A program made the position numbers and the translations under genes. DNA of 64,000 nt from Steinernema hermaphroditum. Its lineage: Eukaryota; Nematoda; Chromadorea; Rhabditida; Steinernematidae. The notes beneath the pieces are model-generated. The model searched no databases, had not been told where the DNA came from, and saw only the letters and a program-made list of their open reading frames with translations. The stretch spans positions 12,276,001 through 12,340,000 of the forward strand of contig CM059625.1 in the NCBI GenBank assembly GCA_030435675.1, in the 5' to 3' direction. Positions within the stretch are counted from its first letter, which is position 1. Each line of letters opens with the position of its first letter. Shown one piece after another: positions 11,715 through 23,024 of the stretch.

Positions 11715-14700
11715 ATGGATCCGACGACGATGTCGACTGCCGGCAACAACAAGGACACTCGTCCTTCCGTGTGTCTTGTTGACTGTGTGAGTTTAGCAAT
11801 TTATACTTGAACAACGCTCAATCATATGTTGTCACCGAAGGTGATACTTTGGTCTGGAACTCTAGCTGTTGGAAAGGACTTTTAGCCGACGTTTTTTTGA
11901 GAACATCTCATGTTCTTCTGAGAGACATCGACCATTGTTTCCCTCATTTTCGATATGCTCCTAATGTGTTTCGGTTACAGACGATTCCGGAAATGAAAAT
12001 CTTTCTAAATTATTGTTTCTCGAACAGCGTTTGCGTGGGAGTTCTGTTTTTATGGGCACATGCGTGGCTTCGCAACGATCTCCGAATTAGCGCTTTCTGA
12101 TCTTAACTGATTTGGCATCTAGGAGTGAGCACAAGCGCTGTTTGAAGCATCTTCAGCTACCACCTGCAATCATTTAGCTGGTCTCCACTTTCTGAGAAAT
12201 ACTAATTTGATATCCATTGGAATAAGCCCTCAAGGTATCGCTCAACACGGAGTTTATGCCTAAAGGCTTTTCCCTTGTACAAGGTCCCACTCTGGTGAAA
12301 TTTACCACGCTTTCTATTGTCGGGCTGTTTACATTTTTGTGAAACGTGTGTGAATGAACCTTGAATTGACGTCAAATGAACCAAATCCCTGTTGCGACAC
12401 GGGGGGTCCGGAAAACGTTAATTAGCGTCGCCCTCCCGCTTTGATCATTGTTCACGCTTGCCAAATTAACGCAAAAGATATGATGTTATTGTTGTATGCA
12501 TCCGTGGAAAACGTCGCTGCTCTTTGACGCTACCGACGCGATAATGGTTTGTCGATGATGATGCGGTGCAGCAGAGCAACGGACTTGTAACTCGCGCGAC
12601 CGAAATTGGCACAGTCGCCGATGATGTTATGCTAACGCGTGCGCAAAAGAGCTGTCCTTCACGCGAAAGGATTGCTGACCGGACGTTGTCCTCGTTTATC
12701 CCGAAACGGTGTGGACTCGATTCACGATCACGTGTTTTAGAAATCCATCGCGGAGCGGTTCAAGATGACCACTTCGACCGAGCACACGTGGTACGTGTGC
12801 TCGCACGCTCGACCGGTCCACTGCAACTACTGTCGGGAGCGGCTCTCCGGTGTGGCTTCTAACGGACTCTCTTGCGAAGGTTGGTTTCCTGCGCCCCTTC
12901 GGATACGGAGACTCACTCGCACAGAAAACATGGCATTATCAACGAAATTTTGATGCAGTCCATCGACGCCCTCAAGTGTGAAGAGATCGTAATCTAGAAA
13001 CAACAATATCCATAGAGAGTTCGCAACGTCGTCTAACTTCCCACATTTTTTCGCCTCTTCAATCGGTGTTCACTCGCACTTCCACGCTTTTCTCACAGTT
13101 GGCTAACAACAACATGAACTGCCAAAACAATAGCGCAATACCGTGTCACACGGTATTTCAAAGCGGTCAGGTGGAAAACACGAAAAGAGTTCACTTAGAA
13201 GAGTTATAGACTTTACTTGTTATCATTAGCTGGCTTTATCGACTTTCATAGTCCAATTATCGAAGTGCTTAATGGTTAAAACCTATTAGCAAAACGTAAA
13301 GTGTATGTTCCATTCACACAGTAATGTTGCGCAAACTAGACGTAAACATAGGAACCCGGCGTTTCCAGTCATGAAACAAAGAGAGAACTATCAATTTCAG
13401 TGTGTAAGATGAAATCTCACAAACGGTGTGCACCGAAAATCAGTGCGAAATGCAAATGGACGAATCGAAGGAGCGTGCCGTCGGAGTTGAATGTCGCCGA
13501 AGATGGGATGATGTATCAGCCGCATCAATGGATCGAGGGAAATCTGCCGATATCTGCCAAATGTGTCGTTTGTGACAAAATATGTGGTACCGTACTGAAG
13601 TTACAAGTAAGTCCATTGTTCCCCACTACATTGCCACCGTAAGCACCGTACTTACATAGCTGTGGAATATCATAACCGCCTTAGAATTTGTGCTTACAGG
13701 ACTGGCGGTGTACGTGGTGCAATACATGCGTCCACGACGGCTGCAGGTCGAAAGTGGACCGAGTGTGCAACCTCGGGGCCCTGAAACTTTCAATCATTCC
13801 ACCGATGTCACTGCTCAGTTACTCCGAATACGACTCGTCGATGCTCGGAGGCGAACTGGGCGGCGGATCGCCCCTTCTTGTACTGGTAAACTCAAAGTCG
13901 GGTGACAATCAAGGTCTCAGGATGCTTCGGAAATTCAAACGGTTGTTGAATCCAGCGCAGGTGTATGACATCATTGCAAGTGGTCCAGAATTTGGGTAAC
14001 TACAGAGCGGAGTACTAAGCTATACATGTTGTTTTAGATTAAATCTCTTCCGCTATTTCGACTCTTTTCGAGTACTAGTCTGTGGCGGCGACGGAACCGT
14101 TGGCTGGGTGTTCACTGCACTCGACAAACTGAATCTCCATTCGAAGTGTCAAATCGGAGTGCTTCCCCTTGGCACAGGCAACGATCTCGCTAGGGTTCTT
14201 GGATGGGGTCATGTCTTCGACAGCGAAACGCAACTGCCCCACGTGATTGAACGATTCGAACGGGCGCACAGTAAAATGCTCGATAGGTGCTTGGTATACG
14301 TAGTTAGCCAATATTTACTGTACTCATTCCAGGTGGAGTGTTTTTACACATGAAGGCAACGAGAACGTCGAAGTGGTGCCGAAGAAGAAGACGAGCATCA
14401 CGGAGAAGCGCGAAAACAGCGTCGCCGACCATCTGACCGTACTCCTTTCCTCTGACAGTTACGCTCTTGTGATTAGAGCCAACAAGTATGTCGAACATGC
14501 GCTCTTTGCATAGCACCGTCGAATTCAGGGATCTGATTGAGCTTGTGCGAAGCTATGTCAGTCGCCTTACTGAACACTTCGACCTCATGGAAGCGATCGA
14601 ACGAGGAGTCCGTGAAGATCGGGGTGAAGTCGTAGAGGACACGCCGAGGGTGAAATCTGACTTGGAGCTTGATCTTAACGAGAGGGTAATTGACTCCACA

Positions 14701-17549
14701 CTAAGGGTCCATGACTTATTTGCCTTTATAGTGCGACGTTATTTTGGACAAACTGCACTACCAGCTGCAGAAGTTCGAGGAAGACGCTGCAAAAGCGGGC
14801 GAAACCCGCGACGAATCCGGGATCGAGCAGGAAGACGACACTAGCATTGAGTCGATCCACGAAGCGAAAGGCGATTTGAGGATGCGCAAAGTGAGCTTTG
14901 AGAAGAGCTACATCTACTATAGAAGAGTCGCTTCCAGGCTTCATTGACTTGTGACCCGAGTTTCGTTCGACAAGCCCTTCACGACATGATGGAGGAGGCG
15001 GAAAAGTCGACAAATACAGAGCTCTACTACTCTAGCTCTAAAGTCAAGTATGAGTGCGTAATTACTACGTACCTAAGTCACAATTAAGGCCTGACAAGCG
15101 AGAACGCTTCCGAAAGAAGCGAAGCAAGACGACGCCTTCGGTTTTTATCAACGACTGCTTCTCCAACCATAGCACCACGAGCCCCTCTCCCTCGCCGTGC
15201 GCGCTCAGCGTTCCTCACAACGATATGCTCCGTTCGTCCTCTCCGGAGGCGAGTCAAACAAGCGGAGTCGGCATCTCACCAGATCCGACGTTCTTCCTCG
15301 ACCAGAAGCCCGGTCCTTTACGGCAGCTGAAGCCTCCCAGTATCGGCGATGTTCAGCCGCCAACTCCCTGTTTGACACCATCGACGTCGGAACCCTCGCA
15401 GTCATTCCTCGACGTTACCTCCTCGCAGTCCATCGACGGAGGAAGTCCTTTCTTACAGTGCAGGGATGTCCTCGGCAAAAGTTGCGGTCCTGGTTTCACA
15501 CTGAAACCTGTCAGCGAGTCGGATCTTGTCGCACTCACTTCCCCTCTGAAGAGAAGTCAGTCCGACGTCAAGTCCTGCCACTCCGACAGCTCCATCTTCG
15601 GTGAGCTATTGGATTGTTTGAATCACTCATAACAAACTATTTTCAGAGAAAGCCGATCACTTTAGGAAGGAGAGAAGCGCGAGCCCTGTCCGTTCGAATA
15701 ACTCAATGCCAGCATTCAAGAAGTTACAGATGTATGAATCATTCTAGAGAATCCATTCCAGTCGGACGTCTTTTAGAAATCTTGTTGGATGTGGAATACG
15801 CGACGAGAATCTCGTTTCCGAGTTGCTCATCCTCAACGCGGACGTTGAGCACGCACTCGGTAACGGAATGCAGACAGTCTTTGACTCGATTCCAACTGAG
15901 ATGTGCCGCGAAAAGAAGGTAATGAACAACTATTTTGGGATCGGGCTCGACGCCAAGATCGCTTTGGATTTCCACAACAAGCGCGAGGAGCTGGCGGACA
16001 AGGCTCGCAGTCGATCGAAGCTTTTCATGATGTACGGGATGCTCGGAGGCAAAGAGCTTCTTCACAGAACGTTCCGTAATCTCGAACAGCGAATCCTTCT
16101 GGAATGCGACGGACGTCGTGTGCAGCTTCCAGCTTTACAAGGACTGGTTATCTTAAACATTCCGAGGTTTGGATGAAGGCTTTTGGCTCACACTCATTGT
16201 TTTGCTTAGCTACTCCGGTGGAGCGAATTTCTGGGGTACTAGCAAGGGCAACACCTTCACCGTGCAGAGCTTCGACGACAAGGTCCTCGAAGTGGTCGCT
16301 CTCTTCAGCGTCATTCACGTCGCCAGCAGCAGAATGTCCAAAGTGGTCCGAATGCAAAACCATCGCATCGCCCAGGCCCGGCAGATCAAAATCATCATCA
16401 CCGGCGACGAGCCAATTCCGGTTCAGGTGGATGGCGAGCCTTGGCTTCAACCTCCGGGACACATCCATATCGTGCACAAGAACAGAGCCCAGGTCCTGGT
16501 CAGAAATCCGCAGTTTGAGGCTACACTGAAGACGTGGCAGGAGCAGAACAGAACAGCTCCGACCACTCCGACGACTCTCATGCAGAACGCCTTCGGAGCT
16601 TTTAAAGACTCCTATGACATCGAGTCTCTCCTCGACGCCAGCGTCGCGACCATGGAGATCATCCAGAAAGAACTTCCAGAAGTCAACCCTAATATTGACG
16701 GCTCCATTCTGAAAGTTGTAGCTGATGCTGACTCTGCGTTGGCATTAGCCCGCAAAAACCCCGAGGACCCGAAAGGCAAAGCTGCTCGAAACGACGTTTC
16801 CGCCATTTTGCGAAATCTCGTCACAGCAATCAACGCTCATCTTCTCAAGTCGTGCAGCAGTGAGTGCCATAATCGCACCGCCAGTGGTAGACTGCGGCAA
16901 GCTCTCGATCAGCTTACGCGTCACGTGGAACGATACGAAAACAGCGTGAATGGAACGGGCTGCGACAGAGTTCAAGTTGGTCATCACGATGAACAACGCA
17001 ACGGTCAACACGTTCACGGTGAAGCGGACGCCCGTAACGACGGCTGCAGACGGTCGTCTTCGAGATTCACTCAGTGGCTTCGGAATCGGTGGAAGAAACG
17101 AAGACACCGTGGTCGCACTCTTTCCGCCTCACCACAAGGTTCCACTCCTGGCTGTTAACCCACATATCTCTTCAACTTCAGTTCTAACCTGGACCGCGGA
17201 GGATGTCGGTCGATGGCTGACCTCCTTGCAGCTAGCGCAGTATCAAGAGGCCTTTCTGAATAGGAGAATCACGGGCGAGCAGCTCTACTCTCTAGAGCGT
17301 TCCGATCTTAAGCTTCTAGGCATGGTCAAATCCGGTCATATCAAACGTTTCCAAGTACGCGAAAACATCCTGTAAATCACACCCTCAATGTCATTATTTC
17401 AGAAAGGGTTAAATGATCTCAAAGGTGGATCGGTGGATTACGCTCCGGTTGAAAAGTCGTACCCAACGACGACTCTTTCCATGGAGGAACCTCGATCGGC
17501 GAGTGCGCGTATTGAACACAACAACGAAACTTCGAACTCAAGCCACTAG
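11715..17549 (+). CDS. dgk-4: Diacylglycerol kinase, type II (delta/eta class), short isoform
   Basis: Phosphorylates diacylglycerol to phosphatidic acid, ending DAG signalling at membranes. Fifteen exons: 11715-11786, 12741-12879, 13401-13606, 13700-13995, 14038-14286, 14333-14485, 14529-14685, 14732-14890, 14938-15047, 15089-15600, 15647-15731, 15777-16166, 16210-16924, 16971-17354, 17403-17549. Total is 3774 nt, 1257 aa. Two C1 domains come first ([17 protein letters not shown] from about residue 39; [17 protein letters not shown] from about 115). The DGK catalytic core has GGDG at about 254-257 and [16 protein letters not shown] poorly conserved Ser/Pro-rich linker follows, then the accessory domain ([24 protein letters not shown]) and a C-terminal SAM domain (about 1155-1220). 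A split catalytic domain plus SAM defines type II. The junction 16924/16971 is the least certain. The symbol follows the C. elegans delta/eta orthologue. Confidence 0.93.
11787..12740 (+). other. First intron of the short DGK isoform
   Basis: Begins gtgagt after a codon boundary and ends in TTTTAG before 12741. At 954 nt it is far longer than the 40-95 nt introns that follow in most of the gene, so it may hold regulatory sequence. No separate gene seen. Confidence 0.5.
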
Positions 17550-17574
17550 ATACGACTATCGAAGGCATCGTTCC

Positions 17575-17937
17575 TGTTCTTAGTTTGTACAGTATCTTTC
17601 GATTCGAAAGCCAGCCTAATTCTCTTCAGCCGTTTCTTTTCAGTTCGAAAACATATGGGGTTTACAATATTTATATACCGCTTTTACGTTCATCACTATG
17701 AGCACGTGTATTTACATTTAACTGTATCCAAAGCATCCTGTTAACTTAATTACCGTCCCGCTCTCTCCCCGTCCCCTTAAAGATTTTATTTACACCGGTT
17801 ACACATCGAACGTCGGTTCGTACTCCAACGGGTGAACGTCCATCGCAGCTGTGGACTCAACTAGTTCAAATTATGCTTCTTGTTCTTCGTTTGTACAGTC
17901 TCTTTCGATTCGAAAGTCAACGTAACTGTCTACAGCC
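17575..17937. repeat. Imperfect direct repeat in DGK 3' flank
   Basis: Copies at 17575-17631 and 17881-17937, 306 bases apart, share most of about 57 bases, including TTTCGATTCGAAAG (itself containing the palindrome TTTCGATTCGAAA-like core). They lie downstream of the DGK stop codon, probably in its 3' UTR; AATAAA occurs at 18242-18247. Confidence 0.75.
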
Positions 17938-18958
17938 AACTCTTGCTCTCCTTATCAGAACCTTCAAGTTAGTGTCGTTCGGAATCACGATTCTTATGGC
18001 AACGATTCAAATGATTCATGTGATAAATGTGATCGATCCAACCTTATTTATTCATGTTCGATGTTCTTTCTTTTGTTACGAATCTCGATCTGTCCTCTTC
18101 TTTCTTTTGCTCCTTCCCTCCTTGCCTTACAGCTCTACAAATCTTCTTGGTCCCTTTCACTTTGCATTTCACAGCATTTTCTGTCCTTGTTCATCGCTGC
18201 ACTCTGTTAAACTTTCCATTGCTTCCGATGTTGTTCTTTCAAATAAACCGTTCAAAACTGTGATCACTACATTATCGAATAAAATGTAATCGACAAAACA
18301 GATCGTTGACGCCAAACTCTAAAAGACTTATTTTATATCGTTCCGATTGATTTTTAAAGGAGAATTGGCCGCCAAAAAGGCCGCCATAAACTGATCCAGG
18401 GCCTTCTTCCTACTTAGCGGGTCACATTTTACAGTTACATGCATGTATTCCAATGACTCGAGCCCACTGATTGGCCGGAGTATTTTCCAAAAATTAGCCA
18501 AGCAGTTGTGTTATTAAGTTGAAAACGGGTAACGTCGTAAATATCCGCTTTTGTTGCAATGTTTACTGACTGGGTGAAATCGATTTGTGCATTGTTTCGA
18601 ACAATGAAGTCTCACTCCACACTGTGGTTTGCCGCTTGTACATCACACCTTTCCCGATTTTGGAGAACTGTTCTATCCTGACGGTCCATAGTCCGGCACC
18701 TCGAAATTGCGAAATGGTTAAGTACTGTAACAGACAATGGTCACATGTGGTATTAGCTGGGTGATGGATAGTTGACTGATTTGCAAATCTTTGGATCTTA
18801 CCTGGCAGATGTTTCCAAGTTGACCGTCACAATGGCGCTCCACCTTGAGCTGAGAGATCCCTGTTTGTTGTTCATATAGCGCTCATTTCGCTCTATCCTA
18901 CCGTCACCTGTGTTGACCCTGTGGTGAACACTTTGGGTGAAATGTGTGTGTTTTACGT
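17938..18958. other. DGK 3' flank, no further gene seen
   Basis: Candidate polyadenylation signals AATAAA at 18242 and near 18279. Beyond them is AT-rich intergenic sequence with no supportable coding region. Confidence 0.45.
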
Positions 18959-19056
18959 AAAGGCCTGTTCTTACTCCACAAGGTATTTTTTGCCCCGCGG
19001 TAAATGGAGTTAGGACACGCGTGCGTCTTACCCCGTGGAGTATGAACAGGCCTTAA
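18959..19056. repeat. Short inverted-repeat element (MITE-like)
   Basis: Arms of about 27 bases at 18959-18985 and 19028-19056 are near-perfect reverse complements (AAGGCCTGTTC on the left, GAACAGGCCTTA on the right), around a core of about 42 bases. The shape fits a small foldback element. I cannot assign a transposon family or a clear target-site duplication. Confidence 0.7.
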
Positions 19057-19718
19057 CTAAACAAGCATCGCAAAAGTGACCCGTTTTCAACTGAACAACC
19101 CAACTTCTTGCTTCTCTCTTCTGAAATCTCTTCGTCAATCGGAGCGCACAATTCATACTGAAGTCTGTAGACATCTGTAGTAGCCGATCAGATTTACGTC
19201 AACAAAATACGCCTTGTTTCAATGAAGTCTGCCGTTATTACTGAACGTCATCTCTGAGCTCGGAAGTAGACAATATCTACGTTGCATAACTGTATTGTGC
19301 TACATTGATCAGAATGTTACATTGATCATTTGCGTTGCTCTGTTACAGCTATTTTCCGTTATTTACGTCCCTTGTGGATTGAAAACGGAATCTCAGTAGT
19401 AACTTACATCGCCTTATGTATTGTTCCCATGGTCATATGAAGCGCCAACTGTGACAATGGTTTTGTGGGGGAATAACGAAAAACTGGGATAAAACCATTC
19501 ATCATTAAAAACAGCAGCTGTGACTGTCGCCGCTTCGTGAAATCATGGGCACTATACATAGTGTGATAAAAGTGACTACTGCCTTCTGTGCTTAAGGATA
19601 GAATTGGCCTTGCTTTACTGTCTCTTCTACAATGCTTCAGCTTACTTATTATCTCAATGGTTCATATCTCTAAACATGAAATCGTTACTGACAAGAGGCA
19701 ACTACGACATGAAAGATC
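19057..19718. other. Intergenic between DGK and NHL genes
   Basis: About 660 bases that hold the convergent 3' ends of the DGK (plus) and NHL (minus) genes. No gene recognised. Confidence 0.4.
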
Positions 19719-22459
19719 TCATTTCATAGACCAGTATCTATGCAGATGGACGGTTTTTCCGAGTTTCTCCACAACGGTAAGTATTCCGAAATTGGCGGCA
19801 ATATGGCAAGCAGGATGCTGAACGAGAGCGACATCTTCGAGATGCCGGTACAGCGGATCGCCCGTGTCGATTCGGGCGATCTTCCCGAGGCTCTTATCGT
19901 AGACAAAGAGATTTCCTCTCTGGTCGACGGCCAAGGCACCCGGTCGTTCCACCATGGCAAGTAGTTTTCTGTCGACCACTCGTGACTCCCGCACAGAAAC
20001 ATGCCACACGTATCCCCGTTTCTCTTCGATTACAAGTAATTGTGTGATTGGTCCTAAATTTTAAAACTACGGTAGGCTTGAGTCGTTACCACGTACCAAC
20101 GATGGCAAGCACTTGGACGTCGATGAAGGAGTGGTCGTAACGATGAATGAGTTCTGTCCACGTGCCATTCGGCGCTAGCTCGTAGACACCAGAGAAGGCG
20201 ACATCACTGACCGTCAAGTAGATGTAGCCGTTTGCTGCGACACTTATACGGTCTCGACTGTTGATATACTCGTCCACCCACTTAGGTCCAAGAATCCGCT
20301 TTTTGACGGCGAGGAAATTGATGTCGAACTCAGCCAAATATCGATGATACTCGACCGAATCTTTTTCTTTGTATAACAAAGAGACCTGAGAATGAGTTCA
20401 TGTCACCGAAATACTTGCATTTCTTGCATTATCTTAGGGTGGAACAGAGCACTGACTATCTCTATCATCTGTATGGAAGCAAGCCAAAGGTAATTGGCGT
20501 AAAAGATAAATTTTTGACTATGTGGTGTACCACTGAACAGCCGACAGTTCTACGCACAACAGCCAAGCTGTGCAACACTTTTAAACGGAGGTTTTAATAG
20601 TTATATAAAAGGCTGCAAACAGTCAGTCATCCTTTACATAGGCTAATTAGACCCTATGACCGATAGAGGAGGTAGTCGCTTTTTCTAGAGAAAATACTGA
20701 GAATGACCCGAATGACTTACCAAAACGGATCCTCGGTCACGCACGTAAACTGGCGATTGAGCACTTTTCCATTGCGGATCATTAGCTTTGCAGATCGGAT
20801 CAAGGGTCATCGAGAGAAGAATGAGACCAATCTGGTTGTCTGTGACGATGATCGTGTGGTCCGGAAGAAATATGGCTCCAGTAGGCTCTTTCAGTTCGCT
20901 GTCACACGTTCTCATCGAATCAATCCGTTGCGGACTGGAACAAAAAATGTTTGCAAGTGGCATCCCATTCAAATCCAAACCTAATGTGTAAGATTGACGG
21001 GAACGGTTTCATTTTACCCGGCCTCTCCATGGGTGGTCTTCGCAGTTCTTGCTCCACTTGCTTGTCGTCCAGGGAAAATTGGACGCTTTTCCTCCTCTTC
21101 GGTTTCTCGTCTTCTCCTATATCCAAGGAACCTTTTCTGTAAAATGAAAGAAATTTTCGATGAGAACTTTTTATTTTTTATACTATTATAAATGATGATT
21201 TCATGAAATTAATTTTCTACAAAAGAGTCTGATGTTGATGCAGGAGTTGATGCTCGTGAATCAATGGCTTGTGCCTGTTGCCTCTGAACCATCAGTTTCT
21301 ATACCTCCGAACTCTGAGCCTTCGAACTCTCAATAACTACAGATCCAGCTTTTGTTTTGAGCTTTTAATGAGCTCACCGATACGTGTCTAGCCAAGTAGT
21401 GAAACCGAGCTAGTCGAGAAGAACGATTTACTGGGACAAACAAACTAGGTGCAAACCTTCGGAATATTTCCACGCAACCCTAGTAAAAAGGATTTTGGCG
21501 CCGTATGAAGGCGTGCTGTTCTGCTAAAAGATCAGCTCTAGAAAAAAATCGCTTTTCATTTGCGGGCCTGTTGCCATTCGGTGTATGTTTCAATGACGAT
21601 AGGCTGATATGTCTACCTTCAAAATGCTTTGTGACTCTGTGGTGAATTATGGAAGGAAATAAGGGGTCGCAGTATAAGTCAGTATAATGGCATAGGATGC
21701 GTTTTTGCACAGTCCTACCACTTACGCGATTTTAAGCCGTTCGAAGTGAAAGCGGTTAGACCAACATCAGTGTCACTGACAGTGATGATAGTGTCACTCT
21801 AAAATGCTTGCATCCATACCATTAAATGATTGGATACGGTTTTCAATTTGAATTTTTTGCATACTCTTGCTCTTGTTTAAAGGGAGTACTTATATAAAGA
21901 GTAATGACTTACGAAGGCTGCGATTCTTCTTTAGATCCCTGGCTGACACCATTTTCGCTCCCTAGAGCAGCGCAAATTCCATTCTCCAAGGGCACTTCAC
22001 GTGTTGGCCAGCCATCAGGTCTGTCTTGAGTTTGGTTCACGGCTTTATGTTCTTCCGGCTCCACTTCACTAAAGGTTTTTTGACTAGGATTTTGTTAGCG
22101 AAAGCGAAAGTTATTAGAAATAAGACAAACCTTTTAGCTATCGGTGTTACTTCGCTGATTGCTTCGCGGGGTTCTTCTTTTACTATTGGTTCATCGACAA
22201 TCCAAACGACGTTCTCGGGAATCTCTTCAGCATCGTTCCCAGCGGAACACGGTTCAACCAACCGTTCCTCGGCCTGAGGCTCCGAGGAGGAAGGCGCCGC
22301 TTCGGGAACACTCGTCGGTTCGGAAACATGGTAGGACACGACAGTGGACTCAGGTTCTGACTGAGCGGGGCATACATCTACCGTACCCTGCTCGCCAACT
22401 GCAGGTTCTTCGGCAATCCATACAATCTCCTCATCGACAGCCGCACCACCTTCTTCCAT
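19719..22459 (-). CDS. NHL-repeat beta-propeller protein with acidic N-terminus
   Basis: Six exons on the minus strand: 22459-22131, 22068-21913, 21136-21018, 20980-20721, 20385-20097, 20053-19719. They total 1488 nt, 495 aa, with every junction in frame. Residues 1 to about 165 are Glu/Pro/Ser-rich and contain two related segments, EEIVWIAEEPAV and ENVVWIVDEPIV. A basic stretch PKRRKSVQF follows, resembling a nuclear localisation signal. The C-terminal half shows NHL-type blades: EPTGAIFLPDHTIIVTDN, VAANGYIYLTVSDV and RPGALAVDQRGNLFVYD. No RING, B-box or membrane segment is visible, so it is not a TRIM-NHL protein. The ATG at 22459 follows a CTGTTAG acceptor. NHL propellers bind protein or RNA; the partner is unknown. 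Confidence 0.8.
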
Positions 22460-23024
22460 GCTAACAGGAAGCAAACATTAGCCGCTAGCTCATCAGCGGA
22501 TTGGCGCTATTCGATAAACGATCAATATGAAAAACAGATCGGGATCAGTCGCCGAGACGAGTCGGAGGGAAGCAAGACGCAACCCCCGCAGTGACGGGCC
22601 GTCGCCGCATTCCCATGGTCCTGTGTCACTCATAGACGGCTCAGTTTCCGTTCGATTTGAAAAGTGCTCGAAGACGGCGGCTGCACTAGTGTGTGTGAAA
22701 AGTCGCACCAGTTGAAGAAAATTTGTTTACTTAGTGAAAACTGTCCACCGTAAAAGAAAAGTGGGAAAAGAAAGTGATTGATCACCTTTGCGGTTATCTT
22801 TGGGATTCAGATAATTCGTGATTACATACGTGACAACACTGGAATGCCTCTTGCAGAGGGACATTAAAACAATGTCATACGGAGGGAGTCGGCTCGAAAG
22901 CACGCCGACGGGAATGGTGAGATGGAAAGATTGTGTGTCAATGAGGAGAAACTGAGATCAGAGTGTAAAGTAGCTGAGTAATATCACAAATGGAGGGAAG
23001 GGGAGGGCGGCGGGAGACTGTCGG
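22460..23024. other. Intergenic between NHL and NHR genes (tandem, both minus)
   Basis: Holds the 5' flank of the NHL gene and 3' end of the receptor gene. No separate gene found. Confidence 0.4.

Noticed and set aside
14486..14528. A 28-nt intron (acceptor at 14513) in the DGK gene
   Set aside because: A second acceptor at 14528 gives a normal 43-nt intron, keeps frame and yields the conserved RANK|DLIEL reading, so no ultra-short intron is needed.
15732..15776. A 30-nt intron or in-frame stop in the DGK gene
   Set aside because: Using the acceptor at 15776 gives a 45-nt intron with matching phase.
16925..16970. Frameshift upstream of the DGK SAM domain
   Set aside because: A 46-nt intron with phase-0 ends explains the frame change. 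The donor CAC|gtggaa is weak, so this junction deserves transcript support, but a lesion is not required.
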